64,000 bases of DNA from the NCBI RefSeq assembly GCF_044987625.1, contig NZ_JBJDSB010000002.1, positions 806,001 through 870,000 on the forward strand, written 5' to 3'. The DNA comes from Desulfobaculum sp044987625 (GTDB lineage Bacteria > Desulfobacterota > Desulfovibrionia > Desulfovibrionales > Desulfovibrionaceae). Made by a program: the position numbers and the translations under genes. Below, in pieces: positions 43,340 through 51,017 of the stretch (positions within the stretch are counted from its first letter, which is position 1; each line of letters starts with the position of its first letter). Below the pieces are notes generated by a model, which did no database searches, had not been told where the DNA came from, and saw nothing but the letters and a program-made list of their open reading frames with translations.

Positions 43340-44794
43340 CTATGTATCGGCAGAGGACGGCCCCTGCTCCGGCGGGGGCTTTTTTGCGGCGCTGCTTCCG
43401 CGCGGGATGTCGTGGGTTTTGAGCAGGGCGTAGAGGCGGGCGCGGGAGAGGCCGGACACATCGCAGGCCTGCGGCACACTGCCACCGCACAGGGCCATAA
43501 GCTCGCGCAGGTAGTGCTGTTCCGCATCGGCCATGCGCTGGGCGCGGTAATCGCGAAAGCTTGGGAAGTCGTCTGTGGCCAGTTGGTCCAGCCCGCGTCC
43601 TTGGGGGCTGGGCGTAGCCTTGAGCCGCGCCCGCGCCCTGTGCACGCGGATGGCCGTTGGCAGGTGCCGGGGAAAGAGCGTGCCCGAACCTTTGGCGGCG
43701 GAGATGGAGCACGACACCGCGCTGAGGAGTTCACGGACGTTGCCCGGCCAGTCGTAGCTCTTGAGGGCTTCAAGGTACTCCGGCGAAAAGCGCTTGGTGC
43801 CGCTGCCTACGCGCCAGCCGTAGCGGCTGATGGAGTGGCGCACCAGCTCCTCAATATCCTCCCGCCGGTCCGTGAGCGGGGGCAGGGTGATGAGAATGGT
43901 CTTCAGGCGAAAGAGCAGGTCGCGGCGGAATTCCCAGTGCTCCACAAGGGCGTCAAGGTCGCGGTTGGTGGCGGCAATAAGGCGGAAGTCGCTGGATTCC
44001 TCGTGCCTGCTGCCAACGGGCCGGAAGCGGTGCTCCTGCAAAACGCGCAGAAACGCGCGCTGGGCGGAGAGGGGAAGCTCGCCCACCTCGTCAAGGAACA
44101 GCGTGCCGTGGTTGGCCTGTTTGACCAGTCCGTCGGCTTTGCGGTCCGCGCCGGTAAAGGCGCCCTTTTCGTGACCGAACAGAGTGCTTTCCACCAGTTT
44201 CTCCGGCAGGGCGGCGCAGTCCACCACCACAAAGGGACCTTCTGCCCGGGCGCTGTTTTCATGGATGGCGCGGGCGAAAAGCTCCTTGCCGGTGCCAGTG
44301 TCGCCGGTGATGAGCACTTCCGAGTCATTGGCCGCCGCCTGCGCCACAACGTCGAGGCAGGCGCGGATGGCGGGGCTGGAGCCGATGATGCGGCTGCGGT
44401 GCAGGACGGGAGCTTCGTGTTCAAGGGCCTTTTGGCGGTAGTCGATGGCCCGGAGTACGGGCAGTTTGATGTCGCTGATGCTGGCGGGCTTGGCAATGTA
44501 ATCCCACGCGCCGCTGCGGATGGCCATTTCCGCCCCGTCCGGGTCCCCCGCGCCGGTGAGGATGATGACCTCCGGCTCGCACGGGCAGGCGCGGAAGTCC
44601 TGCAGCGAGGCCAGCCCGTTGCCGTCGGGAAGCCATACGTCAAGGAGCACCAGCAGATAGTCCCCGCTGGCGGCTTGCTCCAGCCCTTCCTTGAGAGTGG
44701 CGGCCTCCACGGGGGTGTGTCCGATGTTTTCGATGACGCGGCACATGGCGTCGCGGAAGAGGTGGTCGTCGTCAACGATGAGTATTGCGGCCAT
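43340..44794 (-). CDS. NtrC-type sigma-54 response regulator (484 aa)
   Basis: Two-component regulator with an intact receiver (ILIVDDDHLFRD, LLVLLDVWLPDG, YIAKPASI). The AAA+ domain has Walker A GDTGTGKE, a canonical GAFTGA loop and ATNRDLDALV; a Fis-type helix-turn-helix (CDVSGLSRARLYALLK) follows. The start at 44794 follows GGGAGGATAC. It is 96 bp downstream of the hybrid kinase and so is its likely partner. It should activate sigma-54 promoters. The divergent Hdr cluster is an obvious candidate target, but no good -24/-12 promoter was seen there. Confidence 0.93.
   Translation of the reverse strand: MAAILIVDDDHLFRDAMCRVIENIGHTPVEAATLKEGLEQAASGDYLLVLLDVWLPDGNGLASLQDFRACPCEPEVIILTGAGDPDGAEMAIRSGAWDYIAKPASISDIKLPVLRAIDYRQKALEHEAPVLHRSRIIGSSPAIRACLDVVAQAAANDSEVLITGDTGTGKELFARAIHENSARAEGPFVVVDCAALPEKLVESTLFGHEKGAFTGADRKADGLVKQANHGTLFLDEVGELPLSAQRAFLRVLQEHRFRPVGSRHEESSDFRLIAATNRDLDALVEHWEFRRDLLFRLKTILITLPPLTDRREDIEELVRHSISRYGWRVGSGTKRFSPEYLEALKSYDWPGNVRELLSAVSCSISAAKGSGTLFPRHLPTAIRVHRARARLKATPSPQGRGLDQLATDDFPSFRDYRAQRMADAEQHYLRELMALCGGSVPQACDVSGLSRARLYALLKTHDIPRGSSAAKKPPPEQGPSSADT
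43360..43386 (+). terminator. Terminator of the YibE/F transcript, inside a convergent gene's 3' end
   Basis: GCCCCTGC, loop TCCG, GCGGGGGC with one wobble, then TTTTTT. It lies on the + strand within the last codons of the minus-strand response regulator. Confidence 0.75.
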
Positions 44795-44890
44795 GTATCC
44801 TCCCTGTGTAGCTCTGCTGGGGCAGGGTCCACGGGCGTGAATCTGTCCGGCGCGGGGCGGCTCCCTTTGCCGCGCCGGGCTTTTGGCGTT

Positions 44891-46843
44891 CTACCGCCGG
44901 GGGGCGCGGCGTTTGCCCAGCGCCTCGGCCACGGCGTTGGAGAGGTCGCTCAGGCTAAAGGGTTTGCCCAAAAAGCCCTTGGCCCCAAGGCGGCGTACTT
45001 TGCCGGGGGTGAGCGTGTCGTTGTAGCCGGAGCACAGCACAATGGGCAGGTCCGGGCAGAGAACGCGCAGGCGGCGTGTCATCTCAATGCCGGACATGCC
45101 GGGCATGGTGACGTCGATAAGGGCAAGGTCCACGGCATCCGGGCGCTGTTCGAGCCGAGCAATAGCCTCGGCGGCGCTGCGGCTGGTGGTCACATGGTAG
45201 CCAAGGCGCGTGAGCGCGGCGCGGGCGCTGTCGCGGACGCTTTTTTCGTCGTCCACCACCAGCACGCGGCCACGTCCGGGTTGGGGCTTGGCCGTGGTGA
45301 CGGCGATGATGTCGCGGTCTGGCTGGTCGTCGTGCAGGGGAATGGCAACGTGGAAGACGGTTCCGCGCCCCGGCGTGCTCTCGGCCCGGACCATGCCGCC
45401 AAGCTCTGCGATGATGTTGTGCACAACGGTGAGCCCAAGGCCGGAGCCTTTGGCTTTTTTGGTGGTGTAGAACGGCTCGTAGATGCGCTCCAGCACGGTG
45501 GGCGTCATGCCTTCCCCGGTGTCGCGCACGCGCAGAAGGGCGTAGCCGCCGGGGGTGAGGGCGTGGAAGCCGTTTGGCGCATCCTGCGAGACGGTGACCG
45601 CGCTCACCTCCACCCGCAGGGTGCCGCCGGAGGGCATGGCCTGCACCGCGTTGGTGCACAGATTGACGATAACCTGATGCACCTGCGCCGGGTCCGCGAG
45701 GACGATGTCGCGCTCTCCACTGTGGTCAAGGACCACTTCAATGGAGGAAGGGATGAGCGGACGCAGGAGCTTGAAGCATTCTTTAGCCAGTGAGGTCAGG
45801 GAAAAGGGTATGGCTTTGCCCATCTTGCGGCGGCTCAGATTCAGAATTTGCTCCACCAGCCCGGCGGCGCGCCGTGATGCGGAGAGAATTTGCGTAAAGG
45901 CGTGGTGGGCGGGATGGCTGTCTGGCAGCGCCTCCAGCCCCAGCTCCGCATGCAGGATGATGGGGCTGAGGATGTTATTGAAATCATGGGCGATGCCGCC
46001 CGCCAGCGTGCCGATGGCTTCCATTTTTTGCGACTCGCGCAGTTGGCGCTCCAGTTCGGAAATTTGCGTCATGTCGCGCCAGACGCTGACGTACCCCAGC
46101 ACCACGCCGCGCTGTCCCCTGATGGGGGAAATCATCTTTTCCGTTTGAAAGGTGCGCCCGTCGCGGGCGGTGTTCCAGCACAGGCCGGTCCATGTTTCCC
46201 CTTGCTGCACCGTACGCAGAATGGCCCGGAGTTGGCGTTTTTGCCGCGTGCCCTCGTAGAGCACGTCCACCTTCTGCCCCCGCATGTGGTGCGCGGGGTA
46301 GCCGGTCATGGCCTCAAAGGCTTGGTTGACGTATTCGATGGTCAGGTCGCTATCCATGATGATCATGGCTTCCGCGGCCTGCTCGATGGCGGTGGCGAGG
46401 CGGATGCGTTCCTTTTCCGCCTTTTGTCGCTGGGTGATGTCCGTAAAGAAGACCACGGCCTGCCGGAAGGCGCCGCCGCCGTCGGAAAAAGGGATGATGC
46501 GGGCGTTGTAGACGCGGCCCGGACGGCAGATGTCGTCGTATTCCACAGGCTCGCCAAGGCGCAGGCTCTGGTGGAGGATGGCCTTGCGAAAGCGCCCGGC
46601 GTCCTTGTTCATCAGGGAGAAGAAGTTGCGGCCCTTGAGCTTGCTGCGGCTGGTTCCCACCATGTGCGCCAGCCGCTCATTGCTCATGAGGACGGTACCG
46701 CGCTCATCAAGCAGGACGGCGGCGTCCGAGGTGGCGGCCAGAAGCTGCTGCACCATTTGGCAGGCTTCCTGCCGCTGCGAGCCGGGGCCAAGGCAGGGCC
46801 ATTGGCCTTGTGCTGTCTTGGGCGGCGAGACCTTTGCGCACAT
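44891..46843 (-). CDS. PAS-PAS hybrid sensor histidine kinase (650 aa)
   Basis: No signal peptide or membrane helix was seen, so it is probably a cytoplasmic sensor. Two PAS domains (about 30-150 and 155-275) are followed by the phosphoacceptor segment LAGGIAHDFNNILSPI and the ATPase domain (LCTNAVQAM, DTGEGMTP, GSGLGLTVVHNI). A C-terminal receiver follows (VLVVDDEKSVRD, LALIDVTMPG, FLGKPFS). AGGAGGA lies five bases before the start. The downstream response regulator (44794) is the probable target. It is divergent from hdrA; redox or ligand sensing via PAS is likely, but no cofactor residue was identified. Confidence 0.92.
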   Translation of the reverse strand: MCAKVSPPKTAQGQWPCLGPGSQRQEACQMVQQLLAATSDAAVLLDERGTVLMSNERLAHMVGTSRSKLKGRNFFSLMNKDAGRFRKAILHQSLRLGEPVEYDDICRPGRVYNARIIPFSDGGGAFRQAVVFFTDITQRQKAEKERIRLATAIEQAAEAMIIMDSDLTIEYVNQAFEAMTGYPAHHMRGQKVDVLYEGTRQKRQLRAILRTVQQGETWTGLCWNTARDGRTFQTEKMISPIRGQRGVVLGYVSVWRDMTQISELERQLRESQKMEAIGTLAGGIAHDFNNILSPIILHAELGLEALPDSHPAHHAFTQILSASRRAAGLVEQILNLSRRKMGKAIPFSLTSLAKECFKLLRPLIPSSIEVVLDHSGERDIVLADPAQVHQVIVNLCTNAVQAMPSGGTLRVEVSAVTVSQDAPNGFHALTPGGYALLRVRDTGEGMTPTVLERIYEPFYTTKKAKGSGLGLTVVHNIIAELGGMVRAESTPGRGTVFHVAIPLHDDQPDRDIIAVTTAKPQPGRGRVLVVDDEKSVRDSARAALTRLGYHVTTSRSAAEAIARLEQRPDAVDLALIDVTMPGMSGIEMTRRLRVLCPDLPIVLCSGYNDTLTPGKVRRLGAKGFLGKPFSLSDLSNAVAEALGKRRAPRR

Positions 46844-46958
46844 ACCGTCCTCCTCGGTGTGCTGATGGACCTTCCTTCATTGTCTGCTCCCAAAAGGCAG
46901 GTGTTGTCAAATCCGCAAAAGTCCCGGCGCGGCAGGGGCTTGCGCTGGCCGTTCAAAA

Positions 46959-47105
46959 GTCTTGTTGAGCAAGACGCCGTCCAGCGGCGGCCCGGCGCAT
47001 GGGGCTGCGGCCCATAATGCCCTGTGAGCGCAGGTATTTTCGGCCTACGGACTCCGGCGGCCGCCGCCTGTCTTGCCGCGTGGGACATAATCTTGCGGGA
47101 CAAGA
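46959..47105. promoter_or_regulatory. Two TCTTG-N5-CAAGA inverted repeats upstream of hdrA
   Basis: GTCTTG-TTGAG-CAAGAC at 46959-46975 and TCTTG-CGGGA-CAAGA at 47091-47105 share the same arms and spacing, with centres 131 bp apart. A further TCTTG half-site is at 47071-47075. They lie between the divergent kinase and hdrA genes, where an activator such as the adjacent NtrC-type regulator could bind. Nothing else was recognised in 46844-47278. Confidence 0.5.
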
Positions 47106-47278
47106 CATTTTCTCCCTGTTTTGGAGCCGGAAGACGCGCCTCGCGCCGGGGCCAGAGTCGGTAAGGCCTTGAAATGGCTGCCCTTCCGTAATGCGGCACG
47201 ATTCGTGGTCTGGAGGTGGTAGTAAGCCACCCCTTCCCTGGGATGCGCGCAAGCGGCACAGGACAAGGAGGAACGACC

Positions 47279-49315
47279 ATGAGCAGTCGCATAGGCGTCT
47301 ATGTCTGCCATTGCGGAACCAACATCGCCGGAAAGGTAGATTCCACCGGCGTTGCGGAGTTCGCCGCCGGACTCAAGAACGTGGTGGTGGCGCGTGATTA
47401 CAAGTTCATGTGCTCGGACCCCGGGCAGGACCTTATCATCAACGACATCCGTCAGATGGGCGTGAACCGCGTTGTGGTGGCCTCCTGCTCGCCCCGCCTG
47501 CATGAGAAGACCTTTCAGAATGCCCTCGCCCGCGCCGGGTTGAATCCTTACCTCTTTCAGATGACGTGCATCCGCGAGCATTGCTCGTGGGTGACGGAAG
47601 ACCCGGCCGAAGCCACGGACAAGGCCAAGAAGCTGGTCGCGGCGGCGGTCAGCCGTGTGAATTGGCATGCCCAGCTCTACTCGCGGCAGGAGGCCGTGCA
47701 CCCGGACGTGCTTGTTGTGGGCGGCGGGATTGCGGGCATTCAGGCCGCGCTGGACGTGGCAAAGTCCGGGCACAGGGTGCATCTGGTGGAGCGCTCGCCC
47801 TCCATTGGCGGGCATATGGCGCAGTTTGACAAAACGTTCCCCACGCTGGACTGCGCGGCGTGCATCTCCACCCCCAAGATGGTGGCCGTGGCGCAGGAGC
47901 CGAATATTACCCTTATGACCTACAGCGAAGTGGCTGAGGTCTCCGGCTTCATCGGCAATTATACCGTCACCGTGCGCCGCATGCCCCGTTACGTGAATAT
48001 GGACCTGTGTACCGGCTGCGGCCTGTGCCTTGAGAAGTGCCCGCGCAAGGTTCTGAGTGAATTCGATGAAGGCATGGGCGTGCGCAAGGCCATCCACCGC
48101 AATTCGCCCCAGAGCGTGCCGAATACGCCCGTTATCGACGCGGACAACTGCATTTACTTCAAGAAGGGCAAGTGCGGCGCGTGCCAGAAGAATTGCCCCT
48201 CCGGCGCTATCGACTTCACCCAGCAGGAGACTACGGAGACCTTCCAGGTCGGCAGTATTATTCTTGCCACGGGCTTTGACGCCCTCGACCCCACCAGCCT
48301 CGAACAGTACGGCTTTGGCCGCTATGACAACGTGCTCACGGCCCTACAATTCGAGCGGCTGAATAACGCCGTCGGTCCCACCGGGGGCAAGATCCAGCTC
48401 AAGGACGGCACACCGCCGAAGAGCGTTGCCGTCATCCACTGTGTGGGCAGCCGCGACGTGAACCACCACGAGTACTGCTCCCGCGTGTGCTGCATGTACG
48501 CCCTCAAGTACGACCACCTCATCCGCGACAAGGTCGGGCATGATGTGGACATCTTCAATTTTTACATCGACATGCGCTGTTTCGGAAAGGGCTACGAGGA
48601 GTTTTACCGCCGCGTGCAGGAGGAAGGCGTCACCTTCCTGCGTGGACGCCCGGCAGAGGTGACCCGCCACGCCCTGACGCCCGAGGAAGAGGGCAAGCTC
48701 ATCGTGGTGAGCGAGGATACGCTCCTTGGCCGCGTGATGCGGGTGCCGGTGGATATGGTCATCCTGTGTACGGCCATGGAGGCCAGAAAGGACGCCCCGG
48801 ACGTGGCGCGCATATTTGGCATCCCGCAAGGGCAGGACGGATTTTTCCTTGAGGAGCACCCCAAGCTGGGGCCGGTGTCCACAGCGACGGATGGCGTGTT
48901 TATCGGCGGCACCTGTCAGGGACCTAAGGATATCCCGGATGCGGTGTCCCACGCCTCTGGCGCGGCGGCGCAGGCGCTGTCTCTGGCGGCCAAGGGCGAG
49001 GTGTCCATTTCGCCCACCACATCGCACATCAATCCCGATGTGTGCATTGGCTGCAAGACCTGCATCGGCCTGTGCGCGTACTCCGCCATCGAGTTTGACG
49101 AGCGGCGCGCAGTGAGCGTGGTGAACGAAGCCATGTGCAAGGGCTGCGGCAGTTGCGCCGCCCACTGCCCAAGCGGCGCGGCGCAGATCAAGCACTTTAC
49201 GGAGCGGCAGATATTCGCGGAACTGGAAGGCCTGCTTGCGCGGCGCCCTGCACCGGCGGGGACTGAGACCCAGACGGAACAAGGCGCCGAAGACGCGGCG
49301 CAGGCCAAGGCGTAA
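47279..49315 (+). CDS. hdrA: Heterodisulfide reductase subunit A-type flavoprotein (678 aa)
   Basis: HdrA is the FAD/iron-sulfur core that bifurcates electrons in Hdr complexes. The N-terminal HdrA domain with Cys (VYVCHCGTNIAGKVD ... VASCSPRLHE) covers about 1-130. The FAD domain is marked by VLVVGGGIAGIQAALD and GGHMAQFDKTFPTLDCAACI. An inserted ferredoxin module (CTGCGLCLEKCP, CGACQKNCPSG) and a C-terminal 2[4Fe-4S] module (CIGCKTCIGLC, CKGCGSCAAHCPSG) follow. The start at 47279 follows AAGGAGG. The mvhD gene next to it supplies the usual electron-entry subunit. It is a cytoplasmic protein. Confidence 0.94.
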   Translation: MSSRIGVYVCHCGTNIAGKVDSTGVAEFAAGLKNVVVARDYKFMCSDPGQDLIINDIRQMGVNRVVVASCSPRLHEKTFQNALARAGLNPYLFQMTCIREHCSWVTEDPAEATDKAKKLVAAAVSRVNWHAQLYSRQEAVHPDVLVVGGGIAGIQAALDVAKSGHRVHLVERSPSIGGHMAQFDKTFPTLDCAACISTPKMVAVAQEPNITLMTYSEVAEVSGFIGNYTVTVRRMPRYVNMDLCTGCGLCLEKCPRKVLSEFDEGMGVRKAIHRNSPQSVPNTPVIDADNCIYFKKGKCGACQKNCPSGAIDFTQQETTETFQVGSIILATGFDALDPTSLEQYGFGRYDNVLTALQFERLNNAVGPTGGKIQLKDGTPPKSVAVIHCVGSRDVNHHEYCSRVCCMYALKYDHLIRDKVGHDVDIFNFYIDMRCFGKGYEEFYRRVQEEGVTFLRGRPAEVTRHALTPEEEGKLIVVSEDTLLGRVMRVPVDMVILCTAMEARKDAPDVARIFGIPQGQDGFFLEEHPKLGPVSTATDGVFIGGTCQGPKDIPDAVSHASGAAAQALSLAAKGEVSISPTTSHINPDVCIGCKTCIGLCAYSAIEFDERRAVSVVNEAMCKGCGSCAAHCPSGAAQIKHFTERQIFAELEGLLARRPAPAGTETQTEQGAEDAAQAKA

Positions 49316-49408
49316 GTGGCGCGCCGGTGTCCGGGCTGGTCCCGGCGCCGGCACATTGGGGACGAAACGCCGGACGCCTCCGGCAGCAGAGAATCCGGGA
49401 GGAAAGGC

Positions 49409-49831
49409 ATGAGCGACTTTGAACCCACCATCGTGGCATTCGTCTGCAACTGGTGCACCTATACCGCCGCAGACCTGGCCGGGACGTCGCGGATGGTTCA
49501 GTCCCCCAACGTACGCCTTGTGCGCATGATGTGCACAGGCATGGTGGACCCCAAGTATATCCTCAAGGCGCTTCTTGGCGGGGCGGACGCGGTGCTGGTT
49601 TCCGGCTGCCACCCCGGAGACTGCCACTACATTAACGGCAACTACAAGGCCCGCCGCCGTGTGAAGCTGATTCAGGAGCTGCTGGCGCAGTACGGCATAG
49701 ACGAGCGCCGCGTGAAGCTCACATGGGTGGGGGCGAGCGAAGGCAACGAATTCGCCGAAACGGTCAACAATCTGGTGGCCGAAATTCGGGAACTGGGCCC
49801 AAGCGAGGTCCGGGACATTCAGGCCATCTAG
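49409..49831 (+). CDS. mvhD: MvhD/FrhD-type iron-sulfur subunit (140 aa)
   Basis: Small [2Fe-2S] protein that links HdrA to a hydrogenase, formate dehydrogenase or NAD(P)H module. Conserved Cys motifs are FVCNWCTYTAADLAG, MMCTGMVDP and SGCHPGDCHYINGN. The start at 49409 follows GGGAGGAAAGGC; it lies 93 bp after hdrA and 10 bp before the FrhB-like gene. No MvhA/G hydrogenase genes are nearby, so the electron donor must be another protein, perhaps the FrhB-like partner. Confidence 0.92.
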   Translation: MSDFEPTIVAFVCNWCTYTAADLAGTSRMVQSPNVRLVRMMCTGMVDPKYILKALLGGADAVLVSGCHPGDCHYINGNYKARRRVKLIQELLAQYGIDERRVKLTWVGASEGNEFAETVNNLVAEIRELGPSEVRDIQAI

Positions 49832-49841
49832 GAGACCCGTC

Positions 49842-50984
49842 ATGGCAACCACGGCACAACTCACAGTGAAGGACAGGGACCCCCTCGGGACCGTTCAGGA
49901 CTTTTTGTCCATGCTCCTTGCGCAGGGCGAGGTGGCGGCGGTGTTTGTGCCCCGGCATATGCCCGGCGGCGGCCCGGTGATGCCCTCCCTTGTGACGGAT
50001 ACGGCGGAGCTGGCTACGGCAGACCCCTTTGCCCCGTCGTTCCCGCTCAATGCCGCGCGCCTTGTGGCGCGCCTGAGCCGGGGCGAAACCGATGGCACGG
50101 TGGCTGCGGTCCTGCGCCCGTGCGAGATACGCGCCTTTGTGGAGCTGGTGAAGCTGAACCAAGGCAGTATCGAGAATCTGTTGATTATCGGTGCGGACTG
50201 TGCGGGGGCCTTTGCCAATGCCGAGTACGCGCGCTTTGTGGGCGACAGGGACCCCGTAGCCGCCAGCCGCGAGTTTGCGGCCACGGCGCTGAAGACGCCG
50301 TGGGAGGGCGAGCCAAAGCTCGCCAAGGCCTGCATGGCCTGTGAGCACCCTTCGCCCGAGGGCGCGGACATCATCATTGGCGGCTTTGGCGTGGACCGCG
50401 AAGGCTGGCTGCCCCTTCTGGCCAAGACTCCTCGTGGCGAAGGCTTGCTCAGCCGTCTGGAGGTGCCGGACAGCGAAGCCGCCTCTGGGCGTGAGGACGC
50501 GCTGCGGGCCGTTGTGGACCGGGCGGTGGCCTTCCGCGACGCCATGTTTGAGGAAACACGCGGGCAGGTGGGCAGCATCGCCGGGTTGGCGCAGTATTTG
50601 TCCGGCTGTGTGGGGTGCTACAACTGCCGCGTGGCCTGCCCGGTGTGCTACTGCCGCGAGTGCGTCTTTGTCACCGACGTGTTTGACCATGACCCGTGGC
50701 AGTACATGGACTGGGCCCGGCAGAAGGGCGCCCTCAAGATGCCGACGGATACGGTGTTCTTCCACCTGACGCGGCTGGCGCACATGAGCACCGCCTGTGT
50801 GGGCTGTGGTCAGTGCTCCAATGCCTGCCCCAACGACATTCCGGTTATGGAGCTGTTCCGCTCCGCCGCGCAGAAGACGCAGGCCGCCTTTGACTACGAG
50901 GCAGGGCGCGATCCTAACGAGCCGCCACCGCTGGCCGTCTTTCAGGAGAAGGAATTCTCCGCCATGACGGGCGGGACGGATTAG
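49842..50984 (+). CDS. FrhB/FdhB-like iron-sulfur protein (380 aa)
   Basis: Resembles the beta subunit of F420-reducing hydrogenase and formate dehydrogenase, a flavin/[4Fe-4S] protein. The segment LRPCEIRAFVELVKLNQG is characteristic. Two Cys clusters follow: CVGCYNCRVACPVCYCREC (about 262-280) and CVGCGQCSNACP (about 322-333). In methanogens this subunit handles F420; in a bacterium NAD(P), ferredoxin or another carrier is more likely. AGGAGA precedes the start. It sits between mvhD and the double HdrA gene, suggesting it is an electron-input subunit of the same complex. Confidence 0.8.
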   Translation: MATTAQLTVKDRDPLGTVQDFLSMLLAQGEVAAVFVPRHMPGGGPVMPSLVTDTAELATADPFAPSFPLNAARLVARLSRGETDGTVAAVLRPCEIRAFVELVKLNQGSIENLLIIGADCAGAFANAEYARFVGDRDPVAASREFAATALKTPWEGEPKLAKACMACEHPSPEGADIIIGGFGVDREGWLPLLAKTPRGEGLLSRLEVPDSEAASGREDALRAVVDRAVAFRDAMFEETRGQVGSIAGLAQYLSGCVGCYNCRVACPVCYCRECVFVTDVFDHDPWQYMDWARQKGALKMPTDTVFFHLTRLAHMSTACVGCGQCSNACPNDIPVMELFRSAAQKTQAAFDYEAGRDPNEPPPLAVFQEKEFSAMTGGTD

Positions 50985-51017
50985 GCCCATCACGGACGCA
51001 CAGCAAGCGAGGACGCC

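Noticed and set aside
47239..47255. Sigma-54 -24/-12 promoter before hdrA
   Set aside because: GG-N10-GC spacing occurs, but the flanking bases do not match the consensus and the site lies too close to the ribosome-binding site.
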